Assembly: GCA_013205245.1 (NCBI GenBank)
Contig: JABMNH010000062.1
Location: forward strand, 53,064-117,063
DNA from: Flavobacteriales bacterium
GTDB taxonomy: Bacteria > Bacteroidota > Bacteroidia > Flavobacteriales > Flavobacteriaceae
Direction of reading: 5' to 3'
Length of the DNA stretch: 64,000 nucleotides
Under the pieces are notes generated by a model. It ran no database searches. It saw nothing but the letters and a program-made list of their open reading frames with translations, and was not told the origin of the DNA. Below, piece after piece: positions 7,780 through 16,263 of the stretch. The position numbers and the translations under genes were made by a program. The stretch's first letter is position 1. Every line of letters starts with the position of its first letter.

Positions 7780-9372
7780 ATGTCCTTTTTAAAAGAAATA
7801 AAACGCCGCCGTACTTTTGGAATCATTTCGCATCCAGATGCGGGTAAAACCACTTTAACAGAAAAACTCTTGTTATTTGGGGGAGCTATTCAAGAAGCGG
7901 GCGCGGTAAAAAATAACAAAATCAAAAAAGGGGCGACATCCGATTTTATGGAAATCGAGCGCCAGCGTGGGATATCGGTGGCAACCTCAGTATTGGCATT
8001 TATTTATAAGGATAAAAAAATCAATATTTTAGACACACCCGGGCATAAAGATTTTGCCGAAGATACCTTTAGAACTTTAACGGCTGTTGACAGTGTGATT
8101 GTGGTGATTGATGTGGCAAAAGGGGTAGAAGAACAAACCGAAAAATTGGTTGAAGTCTGCCGCATGCGTCAGATTCCGATGATAGTTTTTATCAATAAAT
8201 TGGACCGCGAGGGTAAAGATGCCTTCGATTTGTTAGACGAAGTTGAACAAAAATTAGGACTCCGTGTAACGCCTTTAAGTTTCCCTATTGGTATGGGCTA
8301 CGATTTTAAAGGTATTTACAATGTGTGGGGCAAAAAATTAAACCTCTTTTCTGGCGATGCCAAGCAAACCATTTCTGAAGGTGTAGAATTTGAAGATATT
8401 TCAAATCCCGAATTAGATAAAATTATAGGCGAAAAAGCCGCAAATACACTGCGTGAAGAATTAGAGTTGGTAAATGAGGTTTATCCAAATTTTGATAAAA
8501 CAGAATATTTAGAAGGAAAGTTACAGCCTGTCTTTTTTGGTTCGGCTTTAAATAATTTTGGTGTCAAAGAATTGTTAGATTGTTTTATTGATATCGCACC
8601 ATCGCCACGACCAAAGCAAGCAGACATCCGCATTGTAAATCCTGAAGAGGATAAAATGACGGGCTTTGTTTTTAAAATTCACGCCAATATGGATCCCAAG
8701 CACCGCGATCGTTTGGCATTTATAAAAGTTGTTTCGGGCACTTTTAAACGCAATACCAATTACCTGCATGTAAAAATGGGAAAACAACTTAAATTTTCGA
8801 GTCCCAATGCTTTTTTTGCAGAGAAAAAAGAAATTGTAGACATATCGTATCCAGGTGATATTGTGGGTTTACACGATACAGGGAACTTTAAAATAGGCGA
8901 TACCTTAACGGAAGGCGAAGAGTTACAATTTAAAGGTGTTCCTAATTTCTCACCAGAGCATTTTAGATATGTCAACAATGCCGATCCGATGAAATCAAAA
9001 CAATTAGCCAAAGGTTTAGATCAGCTAATGGACGAAGGTGTGGCACAGTTATTTACTTTAGAATTAAACGGTCGTAAAGTAATTGGTACCGTTGGTGCCT
9101 TGCAATACGAAGTTATTCAGTATCGCTTAGAACACGAATATGGCGCAAAGTGTAGCTACGAAATGTTAAACGTACACAAAGCTTGTTGGGTACAACCACA
9201 AAATCCTAGTAATAAAGAATTTAAAGAATTTAAACGTATTAAACAACGTTATTTAGCCAAAGACAAACACAATCAATTGGTGTTTTTTGCAGACTCTTCT
9301 TTTTCGGTACAAATGACACAAGATAAATATCCTACAGTTAAATTGCATTTTACGAGTGAGTTTGAGGAATAA
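7780..9372 (+). CDS. prfC: peptide chain release factor 3
   Basis: 530 aa translational GTPase that recycles RF1/RF2 from the ribosome after termination. GTPase motifs are all present: G1 S-H-P-D-A-G-K-T-T near 17-25, switch I R-Q-R-G-I-S-V, G3 D-T-P-G-H-K-D-F and G4 N-K-L-D. Full family length, including the RF3 C-terminal domain. The combination S-H-P-D-A-G-K with R-Q-R-G-I-S separates RF3 from EF-G (A-H-I-D-A-G-K, R-E-R-G-I-T). Single gene, followed by a repeat-like non-coding stretch. Confidence 0.97.
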   Translation: MSFLKEIKRRRTFGIISHPDAGKTTLTEKLLLFGGAIQEAGAVKNNKIKKGATSDFMEIERQRGISVATSVLAFIYKDKKINILDTPGHKDFAEDTFRTLTAVDSVIVVIDVAKGVEEQTEKLVEVCRMRQIPMIVFINKLDREGKDAFDLLDEVEQKLGLRVTPLSFPIGMGYDFKGIYNVWGKKLNLFSGDAKQTISEGVEFEDISNPELDKIIGEKAANTLREELELVNEVYPNFDKTEYLEGKLQPVFFGSALNNFGVKELLDCFIDIAPSPRPKQADIRIVNPEEDKMTGFVFKIHANMDPKHRDRLAFIKVVSGTFKRNTNYLHVKMGKQLKFSSPNAFFAEKKEIVDISYPGDIVGLHDTGNFKIGDTLTEGEELQFKGVPNFSPEHFRYVNNADPMKSKQLAKGLDQLMDEGVAQLFTLELNGRKVIGTVGALQYEVIQYRLEHEYGAKCSYEMLNVHKACWVQPQNPSNKEFKEFKRIKQRYLAKDKHNQLVFFADSSFSVQMTQDKYPTVKLHFTSEFEE

Positions 9373-9469
9373 CATCTTTGCGAGGTTTTGTAAAAATCGC
9401 GGCAATCTCTAGAATAATTTAAGTTTCATAATCAGAGATAACCACGTCACTTTGTTCCTCGTTATGACG
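9373..9469. repeat. degenerate copy of a dispersed intergenic repeat
   Basis: The stretch begins CATCTTTGCGAGG and ends TTGTTCCTCGTTATGACG, forming a weak long-range inverted arrangement. It resembles the better preserved element at 60189-60271 (CGTCTTTGCGAGGAACGAAGC), so it looks like a decayed member of the same family. It fills most of the 227-bp gap between prfC and the next gene. Confidence 0.5.
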
Positions 9470-9599
9470 TTAAAGTAATCTCATATTTTATTCTTTCTTT
9501 TTACTTAAAACTTATAACTTTGAACAAGTCTAACTTTAATTGAAAGAAGCTTCTGTAAAAAGCGACTATTCATTCTCAAAATACTAAAAAATTCAAACC

Positions 9600-11012
9600 A
9601 TGTCAACAATCAAATTATATGGCGCCGACTGGTGTCCAGATTGCCAAAGAGCAAAATCATATCTTAAAAAAAACAATATAGATTTTAACTTTATAGATGT
9701 CGATTTAGACCAATCGGCTACCCAATTGGTAGAAACGATTAATAATGGCAAACGTATTATTCCTACTGTTATAATTGAGGGGAAATCATATACAAATCCA
9801 GACAATAATGTACTAGCATCAGCTTTAGGTTTAAACGCACAAGGCCGCATTACTTTTTATGGCGCCGATTGGTGTCCAGATTGCAAACGTGCCAAAGCCT
9901 ATTTGCAAAATAATGGCATTAACTATCAGTTTGTAGATGTAGATGCAGTGCCAGAAGCAGCCTCTTTGGTTGAATTAATAAACGAAGGAAAACGCATCAT
10001 CCCAACTTTGGTTATTGATGGCACGCCTTATACAAATCCAGATAATGCCACTTTAAAAGACATCTTAAAATTAGACATCACTAAAGAACAAGAAATTTAC
10101 GATGTCATTATTATTGGTTCTGGTGCGGCTGGAATGACAGCTTCCATCTATGCGCAACGCGATAAAAAACGCACACTTATTCTTGAAAAATCTATTATTG
10201 GCGGTAATGCCTCACTAACAAAAAAGATTGAAAACTATCCTGGTTTTACCGAAGTTTCGGGCGCTGAACTAATGGATAGAATGGCCATGCAAGCACAAAC
10301 TTATGGGGCTAAAATTGAAACGGGTGTGATTGTACAAAATATCCAGAAAAAAGATAATTTATTTACACTTGTAACCAACATGGGCGATTATTTTGCTAAA
10401 TCTGTAGTTATTGCTACGGGTTCAACTTATCGTACTTTAAAAGTGCCCGGAGAGAAAGAATTGATAGGGAGTGGCATTCATTTTTGCGCTACCTGCGATG
10501 GTGCTTTTTACCGTGACAGAGAAGTCATTATAATTGGTGGTGGAAACTCGGCTTTAGAAGAAGGAATTTTCTTAGCTAGTTTCACTAAAAAAGTAACCAT
10601 TATTCATAGAAAAGAAAGCTTTAGTGCTTCTGAAACCTATATTGAAAAATTGAATGAGATTCCGAATATTTCTGTCCTGATGAACAAAAATACGACAGCC
10701 TTTATTGCGGATGAAAAAGATCTTTTTAAAGGGGTTCAAATAACAGATAACAGTACCCAACAGAGTGAAGTTGTTACTGCCGATGGGGCTTTTATTTTTA
10801 TCGGCTTGACCCCAAATACCGCTTTTCTTAAGGATAATGTAGCTCTTGCTAAAAGTGGACATATTACTACAAATGGCTTTGGCGAAACATCTGTAAAGGG
10901 TGTTTTTGCCGCTGGCGATTGCCGTGAAGGCGCCATTGCTCAAGTAGCAGCAGCAACAGGAGAAGGCGTGATGGCAAGTTATGGCATAAAGGCTTATTTA
11001 GGTCAGATTTAG
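9600..11012 (+). CDS. glutaredoxin-glutaredoxin-thioredoxin reductase fusion
   Basis: 470 aa. Two tandem glutaredoxin-like domains (about 1-78 and 83-158) each carry Y-G-A-D-W-C-P-D-C (C12/C15 and C92/C95), the cis-Pro segment G-K-R-I-I-P-T and a T-N-P-D-N tail. Residues 167-470 form a low-molecular-weight thioredoxin reductase: FAD motif I-I-G-S-G-A-A-G-M, redox pair C296-A-T-C299-D, NAD(P)H motif I-I-G-G-G-N-S-A-L and C-terminal F-A-A-G-D-C-R. The reductase probably passes electrons to its own glutaredoxin domains. The duplicated N-terminal domain is the unusual part. It may serve as a self-contained peroxiredoxin or disulfide reductase system (inference). Confidence 0.9.
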   Translation: MSTIKLYGADWCPDCQRAKSYLKKNNIDFNFIDVDLDQSATQLVETINNGKRIIPTVIIEGKSYTNPDNNVLASALGLNAQGRITFYGADWCPDCKRAKAYLQNNGINYQFVDVDAVPEAASLVELINEGKRIIPTLVIDGTPYTNPDNATLKDILKLDITKEQEIYDVIIIGSGAAGMTASIYAQRDKKRTLILEKSIIGGNASLTKKIENYPGFTEVSGAELMDRMAMQAQTYGAKIETGVIVQNIQKKDNLFTLVTNMGDYFAKSVVIATGSTYRTLKVPGEKELIGSGIHFCATCDGAFYRDREVIIIGGGNSALEEGIFLASFTKKVTIIHRKESFSASETYIEKLNEIPNISVLMNKNTTAFIADEKDLFKGVQITDNSTQQSEVVTADGAFIFIGLTPNTAFLKDNVALAKSGHITTNGFGETSVKGVFAAGDCREGAIAQVAAATGEGVMASYGIKAYLGQI

Positions 11013-11072
11013 AAAAGATAAATCCTTTTAAAGCCACTAAAATAATTGGCTTATTTTTCTATCTTTACACCT

Positions 11073-12161
11073 ATGAATTCAAAAATCATAGCTAACGGAA
11101 TCTTGCGCGCCATTTTAATTGTGGTGGGTGTTTTGCTAACACTATTTTTACTATATAAGATAAGTACTATTTTAGTATATATAGCTTTAGCATCGGTTAT
11201 ATCTTTAATTGGCAGACGTCTTGTCATCTTTTTTAATGTAAAACTCAAATTTCCAAATATACTCGCCGTTATAGTAACTATGGGGTTTTTTGTAGGAATT
11301 TTAGCCTTCCTTATTTCATTGTTGGTACCGCTATTAGTTGAGCAAAGTCATAATTTATCGCGTATAGATGTTGCCGAAGCGCAATTACAACTCAGCCAAT
11401 TAGTGCGTGATATTGATCTGTATTTTAGCGACAAAGGCTTACATTTATTAGATAAAGTTCAAGAAATTAGTCTTTCAGAACTGTTTAAATTTGGGTCGCT
11501 TTCTACGCTATTTACCTCAGTAGTTGGTTTTATCGGAAGCTTTTCTATCGGCTTATTAGCCACACTATTTATTTCGTTTTTTATGCTGAAAGATGGCGCC
11601 ATTTTAGACAATATGATTTTTACCCTAGTGCCTAACGAACAAGAAAATAAAGCACGTAAAAGCTGGGATGCCATAAAAGATTTATTATCGCGTTACTTTA
11701 CCGGATTGGCCACGCAGGTTACAATTTTATTTATACTTTACGTGATATTACTGTCGGTTTTTGGTGTCAAAAATGCGCTTATAATTGCTTTGTTATGTGC
11801 ATTGTTGAATTTAATACCATACGTAGGCCCTTTGGTAGAGTTGGTTTTAATACTGACGCTCACAATGACGAGTAATTTAGGTTTAGATTTTCAGACACAA
11901 ATTTTACCCACAACTGTTTATGTGTTTATTGGTTTTGTAATTATCCAATTAATTGATGCCTTTGTAAGTCAGCCCACTATTTATTCAAAAAGTGTCAAAT
12001 CGCATCCACTCGAAATATTTTTAGCTATTTTAATAGGAGGGACGCTGTTTGGCGTCATTGGCATGGTGGTAGCTGTGCCATCTTATACAGCCATTCGTGT
12101 TATTTTAAAAGAATTTTTAGCCGACAATAAAATAGTTAAATCCCTTACTAAGAGTTTGTAA
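11073..12161 (+). CDS. AI-2E family (PerM-like) membrane permease
   Basis: 362 aa from the ATG at 11073. A TTG 27 bp further upstream keeps the frame open but lies before a promoter-like TATCTTTA and is less likely. About seven to eight hydrophobic segments, with the family's characteristic soluble segment after helix 3 and the C-terminal signature L-N-L-I-P-Y-V-G-P followed by P-L-E-I-F-L-A-I-L-I-G-G. Family members include the AI-2 exporter TqsA and Na+/H+ antiporters, so the name does not fix the substrate. The next gene (DUF1697) starts 2 bp after its stop. Confidence 0.85.
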   Translation: MNSKIIANGILRAILIVVGVLLTLFLLYKISTILVYIALASVISLIGRRLVIFFNVKLKFPNILAVIVTMGFFVGILAFLISLLVPLLVEQSHNLSRIDVAEAQLQLSQLVRDIDLYFSDKGLHLLDKVQEISLSELFKFGSLSTLFTSVVGFIGSFSIGLLATLFISFFMLKDGAILDNMIFTLVPNEQENKARKSWDAIKDLLSRYFTGLATQVTILFILYVILLSVFGVKNALIIALLCALLNLIPYVGPLVELVLILTLTMTSNLGLDFQTQILPTTVYVFIGFVIIQLIDAFVSQPTIYSKSVKSHPLEIFLAILIGGTLFGVIGMVVAVPSYTAIRVILKEFLADNKIVKSLTKSL

Positions 12162-12163
12162 TA

Positions 12164-12709
12164 ATGGCTCAGACTACTTTTATATCATTATTGAGAGGCA
12201 TCAATATGATGCGTCATAATAGGATAAAAATGCCCGAATTAAAAAAGATTTTTACAAGCTTAGGCCATACTGATATCGTGACTTATATACAAAGCGGTAA
12301 TATTGTTTTTAAATCCAAAACTTTAGATGTAGATAAAATATCAATAGAGATAGTAGAAAAGGTCAATGAAGTGTTTGGATATGCCATTAAAGGACTGGTA
12401 ATAAGTAAAGAAGATTTAGAAATTATCTTTTTATCTAATCCTTTTCTAAAAAGAGAAGATATAGATATAAGCAAACTTCATGTAACATTACTAAATCAAT
12501 GTCCTACTGCGCTTAATCTTGAACAGATTAAAGATTTTAATTCACATCCAGATGATGAATATATAGTGGTAAATAAATGTATTTATTTGTATTGTCCTAA
12601 CGGATATGGCAGAACTAAATTGACAAATAATATGTTCGAAAAAAAATTAGACACTACTGCCACCACACGAAACTGGAGAACTATAACTAAATTATCAGAA
12701 TTAAGTTAA
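12164..12709 (+). CDS. DUF1697 family protein
   Basis: 181 aa. It opens with the family signature F-I-S-L-L-R-G-I-N-M, then K-M-P-E-L-K and Y-I-Q-S-G-N-I-V-F, and ends with the usual T-T-R-N-W-R-T. These are the hallmarks of DUF1697, a widespread family without an established biochemical function. It starts 2 bp after the AI-2E permease stop codon and is therefore probably translated from the same mRNA. Confidence 0.88.
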   Translation: MAQTTFISLLRGINMMRHNRIKMPELKKIFTSLGHTDIVTYIQSGNIVFKSKTLDVDKISIEIVEKVNEVFGYAIKGLVISKEDLEIIFLSNPFLKREDIDISKLHVTLLNQCPTALNLEQIKDFNSHPDDEYIVVNKCIYLYCPNGYGRTKLTNNMFEKKLDTTATTRNWRTITKLSELS

Positions 12710-12743
12710 TAACAGCTATATTGTAAATTAAAACCTTTTGTTT

Positions 12744-13175
12744 ATGGAAAATAATGGTACAGTAATAAAAAATATTGAACTCAATGCACCGACTTCTAAG
12801 GTATGGGAGGCGCTAACAAAGCCAGAATTGATCAAAAAATATTTCTTTGATTGCGAATCTATTTCGACTTACGAAGTTGGCGCTCCCATAGATTTTGTGA
12901 TGCAAAAAGATGGGCAAAAAATAGTATGCGTTACAGGTGTTATTACTTTATGTATGGCAGAAAAAATGTTGGCCTATACCTGTTTTACTCCAGAAACAGA
13001 GGCTTTAAAAGATAAACATACGTTGGTTACGATGGCGTTAATAGACGAACAAAACAAGACACGCCTCACCATTACCCAAGGTAGTTTTAAAGAAGATAAA
13101 GCACGTTACGTCCAATCTAATCAAGGCTGGAATTTTGTTTTAGAAGGTTTGAGAAAACTGGTAGAAGTCTCATAA
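12744..13175 (+). CDS. SRPBCC/AHSA1-type domain protein
   Basis: 143 aa from the ATG at 12744 (a TTG two codons earlier is less likely). Single START-like SRPBCC domain: N-terminal I-E-L-N-A-P-T-S-K-V-W-E-A-L-T-K-P-E-L-I-K-K-Y-F and C-terminal helix with N-Q-G-W-N-F-V-L-E-G-L-R-K-L. AHSA1-like bacterial proteins bind hydrophobic ligands or assist Hsp90-like chaperones; the ligand is unknown. It is followed 6 bp later by the methyltransferase gene. Confidence 0.82.
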   Translation: MENNGTVIKNIELNAPTSKVWEALTKPELIKKYFFDCESISTYEVGAPIDFVMQKDGQKIVCVTGVITLCMAEKMLAYTCFTPETEALKDKHTLVTMALIDEQNKTRLTITQGSFKEDKARYVQSNQGWNFVLEGLRKLVEVS

Positions 13176-13181
13176 TTTCTA

Positions 13182-14357
13182 GTGAATCCGGCCATTCTAC
13201 ATAAAGACATTCAAGAATTTATAAATGACAATTTAAAATCGGATACTACTAAACTGATTTTAAAAGGGATTCCTTTTACGGATGTGACCATTCAAGAAAT
13301 TGTAAGCCAAATTGAAGCCAAAAAGAGGTGTAAAACAAAATTGCCTACATGGTTTAATACCGATGGTATTTATTATCCCAACAAACTTAATATTGAGCAA
13401 ACGTCGTCTGAAATTACGGCAAATTATAAAGCTAGTTTAGTGTCAGGCGATTCACTTATAGATGTTACAGGTGGATTTGGTGTTGATTGCTTTGCTTTTT
13501 CAGATAAATTTAAAGAGGTGACCCATTGCGAGATTGACACAGAATTGGCCACAATTGTAAAGCATAATTTTAAACAATTAAAAAAAACGAACATCACACA
13601 ACAGGCTGTAAATGGTCTGGAATATCTTAAAACGGTTAAAAAACAGTATGATTGGATTTATATAGATCCATCACGCCGGTCGGATACTAAAGAGAAAGTG
13701 TTTTTTCTTAACCAATGCCAACCCGATTTAACCATTCATTTAGATTTACTGTTACAATATTCAGATAATATTCTCATAAAATTAGCGCCACTTTTAGACA
13801 TAAAAAAAACCATAAATGACCTTAAATTTGTGAAAGAAGTGCATTGTGTGTCCATACAAAATGAAGTAAAGGAGGTCCTCTTTTTATTAGAGAAAAATTA
13901 TACAAGTGATCTGCAAATTAAAACAATTAATATTCTAAAAAATAAAAATCAATCTTTTAATTACCAGTTAGATAAATCATGCAATATAAATTATAACTTT
14001 ATATTAAAGTATGTGTACGAACCCAATGCTACTATCTTAAAATCGGGTGGATTTAATCATATTTCTGAGCGGTTTGACATCTTTAAATTACATCCAAACA
14101 CACATATTTTCACATCAGAGACTTTGATTGATTTTCCTGGCCGACGTTTTAAGGTTTTAAAACAATTAGCCTACAATAAAAAATTATTAAAAAAAGAGAT
14201 TCCTACAAATAAAGCCAATATTACAGTCCGTAATTTTCCTGAAACCGTAGCTCAAATCCGTAAAAAAACAGGTATAAAAGAGGGTGGGAATCAGTATTTA
14301 TTTTTTATAACCGATAAAGATGAGAAACATCTTGTGTTGATTTGCGAGAAACTATAA
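13182..14357 (+). CDS. class I SAM-dependent methyltransferase, PG_1098 type with THUMP-like domain
   Basis: 391 aa with a GTG start 6 bp after the preceding stop. The N-terminal ferredoxin-like part (about 1-85) is followed by a Rossmann methyltransferase core with motif I D-V-T-G-G-F-G-V-D near 99-107 and the catalytic-site-like Y-I-D-P-S-R-R near 158-164. The C-terminal third corresponds to the THUMP-like domain (L-K-S-G-G-F near 286; N-F-P near 348). This architecture matches the PG_1098 family, usually considered an RNA methyltransferase. The target RNA is unknown. Confidence 0.85.
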   Translation: MNPAILHKDIQEFINDNLKSDTTKLILKGIPFTDVTIQEIVSQIEAKKRCKTKLPTWFNTDGIYYPNKLNIEQTSSEITANYKASLVSGDSLIDVTGGFGVDCFAFSDKFKEVTHCEIDTELATIVKHNFKQLKKTNITQQAVNGLEYLKTVKKQYDWIYIDPSRRSDTKEKVFFLNQCQPDLTIHLDLLLQYSDNILIKLAPLLDIKKTINDLKFVKEVHCVSIQNEVKEVLFLLEKNYTSDLQIKTINILKNKNQSFNYQLDKSCNINYNFILKYVYEPNATILKSGGFNHISERFDIFKLHPNTHIFTSETLIDFPGRRFKVLKQLAYNKKLLKKEIPTNKANITVRNFPETVAQIRKKTGIKEGGNQYLFFITDKDEKHLVLICEKL

Positions 14358-14363
14358 AATCAA

Positions 14364-14987
14364 TTACTTTATAATTGTTACTTTGATAGGAATATCTTGT
14401 ATTGGCCATTCATCGCGACCCGCTTTTTGCGCTTCAATTTTTTTAAGCACGTCAAATCCGCTAATAACTTCACCAAAAACAGAGTGTTCTTTATCTAAAT
14501 GGTGTGCCCCACGCTTGTTTAGCACGATGTAAAACTCAAAAGGAGAAGATACCTTTTTAGGATTATTATCCCAGCTTCTCGCAGCTGCTACAGCATATTG
14601 TGTGTGTTTGTGTAAAAAATGCGCTGGCAATGTGTAGTTTTTAAATTTGTAGCGCATATTTATGGAGGCGGCATTATCTGAATCGCCTGCCTGAATGATA
14701 AATCCGGGCGAAATACGATCTACTTGAGCTGTATCAAAATAGCCAATTTTTGTCAAGTAAATAAAGCTTGCACGGTAGATGGGTGTATCTTTATACAAAA
14801 GCATGGTAAATGTGCCAAAATTGGTTTCTACCGTAAGTAAGGACTCATTGTTTTTTTGCCCATACGCTTTTAAAAAGGGGATGGTATTGGCGTTAGAGAT
14901 GATACTGTCTTGGCTTTGCGCCGATAGGTTTAGAGCAAATCCAAAACATAAAATTATACTTAAAAATAAGGAGGGTATAAATTTCAT
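14364..14987 (-). CDS. secreted cyclophilin-type peptidyl-prolyl isomerase
   Basis: 207 aa with a signal peptide (cleavage near L-N-L-S-A-Q). The cyclophilin domain starts V-E-T-N-F-G-T-F-T-M-L-L-Y and includes the loop F-E-F-Y-I-V-L-N-K-R and H-S-V-F-G-E-V-I-S-G. The fold is complete but several canonical active-site residues of human cyclophilin A (for example the Q-x-G-D stretch) are only partly kept (Q-A-G-D-S-D-N). Probable envelope protein-folding role. Convergent with the methyltransferase gene. Confidence 0.88.
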   Translation of the reverse strand: MKFIPSLFLSIILCFGFALNLSAQSQDSIISNANTIPFLKAYGQKNNESLLTVETNFGTFTMLLYKDTPIYRASFIYLTKIGYFDTAQVDRISPGFIIQAGDSDNAASINMRYKFKNYTLPAHFLHKHTQYAVAAARSWDNNPKKVSSPFEFYIVLNKRGAHHLDKEHSVFGEVISGFDVLKKIEAQKAGRDEWPIQDIPIKVTIIK

Positions 14988-14994
14988 AGAAGCG

Positions 14995-15002
14995 CAAAGA
15001 TA
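14995..15002 (-). promoter_or_regulatory. candidate -7 box of the cyclophilin gene
   Basis: Minus strand TATCTTTG, full TAnnTTTG match, ending 7 bp before the ATG at 14987. Transcription from it would give an almost leaderless mRNA. Confidence 0.4.
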
Positions 15003-15058
15003 AATAAATCTAGTGCAAACCTAGCAGGTTTTAAATCTGTGACATATCTTAAAAATTG

Positions 15059-16036
15059 TTATAAATATTTTTTACAGATACTTCTCATAGCTGTGTTGGC
15101 TGAGTTAAAAGCCCAAATAATAGAACCTCCTTTTTGCCCTGCACTTAAATCGCCAAGCAAAAACAAACCTAAAACATTGGTTTCATAACCTTCTTTTAAT
15201 ACCGGATTTGGACCATTAAATTCGATACCAATGGTTTTTAAAAAATTCTCAGGCGTTGTGCCGCCAAGCGCATAAACGATATGGTCGAACACCGAATCAT
15301 CATATTGTGGTTCAGAAAAATGAACTTTGGGATTTCCGTTCTCATCGCTCAAACTTTCGATATTAGAATCGAATAATAATTTAACTTTTTGTGTACCGGC
15401 AAGGGTTAATAAACTGTCTTTATTAATATTGTTCATACGAGATACCGTACGACTGCGATAGCTTAAAGTAACGTCGTTACGATTGTTATCGTCTGTTAAA
15501 AATTGGCAATATTCTGAGGCTGAATCTCCACCACCAACAACCAATACTTTTGAATCTTTAATTTCTAATGTGGTAAGATCAAAAAGAATCCTCGATTTAA
15601 TTGAAGACATAAATTTATAACTTGGCTTGTTTGGTTTACCAAGAATACCAACTGCAATGGCTACAGTTTTAGAAGTATAAGTCCCCTTATCGGATATGAT
15701 TGTAAACTTTTGTTGGTCATCTGCCTTGATAATTTTACTAACCGTTTCGTTATATTGAACATTTAGGTTGTAATTATCAATGGTTTTATCGAGGTATGAT
15801 ATGGTTTCGTGTTTTGAAGAATCTATAAGACACATCACACCTGTACATTGCGGTGTAAACCCCTTAAAATTAGCTGTCACTAATTTATTATCTGGATAGT
15901 ATTTTTTGATGGTAAAAGAATGTTCGTGGGCTTTTTCTATAATTAGAATTTTATCGGTAGCAACACCAAATGTTCGTGCCTCTGCAGCCATGCTTAAACC
16001 ACCTGGTCCGGCACCAATAATAATAATTTCGTACAT
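15059..16036 (-). CDS. YpdA-like NAD(P)/FAD-dependent oxidoreductase
   Basis: 325 aa flavoprotein with thioredoxin-reductase topology but no redox-active C-x-x-C. FAD motif I-I-G-A-G-P-G-G-L near 6-14, NAD(P)H motif V-V-G-G-G-D-S-A-S-E and C-terminal F-L-L-G-D. This arrangement fits the YpdA/ferredoxin-NADP-reductase-like group. YpdA serves as bacillithiol disulfide reductase in Firmicutes, and related proteins occur in bacillithiol-making Bacteroidota, so that role is plausible. No bsh gene lies in this window. Confidence 0.75.
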   Translation of the reverse strand: MYEIIIIGAGPGGLSMAAEARTFGVATDKILIIEKAHEHSFTIKKYYPDNKLVTANFKGFTPQCTGVMCLIDSSKHETISYLDKTIDNYNLNVQYNETVSKIIKADDQQKFTIISDKGTYTSKTVAIAVGILGKPNKPSYKFMSSIKSRILFDLTTLEIKDSKVLVVGGGDSASEYCQFLTDDNNRNDVTLSYRSRTVSRMNNINKDSLLTLAGTQKVKLLFDSNIESLSDENGNPKVHFSEPQYDDSVFDHIVYALGGTTPENFLKTIGIEFNGPNPVLKEGYETNVLGLFLLGDLSAGQKGGSIIWAFNSANTAMRSICKKYL

Positions 16037-16263
16037 TTTTATAATTTTTTTACAGTAAATTTAATATGCCATGTGTTTATGCTTATATAACAAATACCAG
16101 ATAATTTACCCTCCTTTATTTACTAAATTTTTTAAATAATAAACATGCAAACAACCTTTTACTGTCGTTTATTTTTAACAATATAGTAAGAAATAAAACC
16201 CTTAAATAAAAAGATATTTACATGTTTATTAATCATTATAGACAATAAATTAACCAAATCAAA

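Noticed and set aside
11073..12161. AI-2 exporter (TqsA)
   Set aside because: The AI-2E family name covers transporters with different substrates, and no lsr or luxS gene is near; only the family can be stated.
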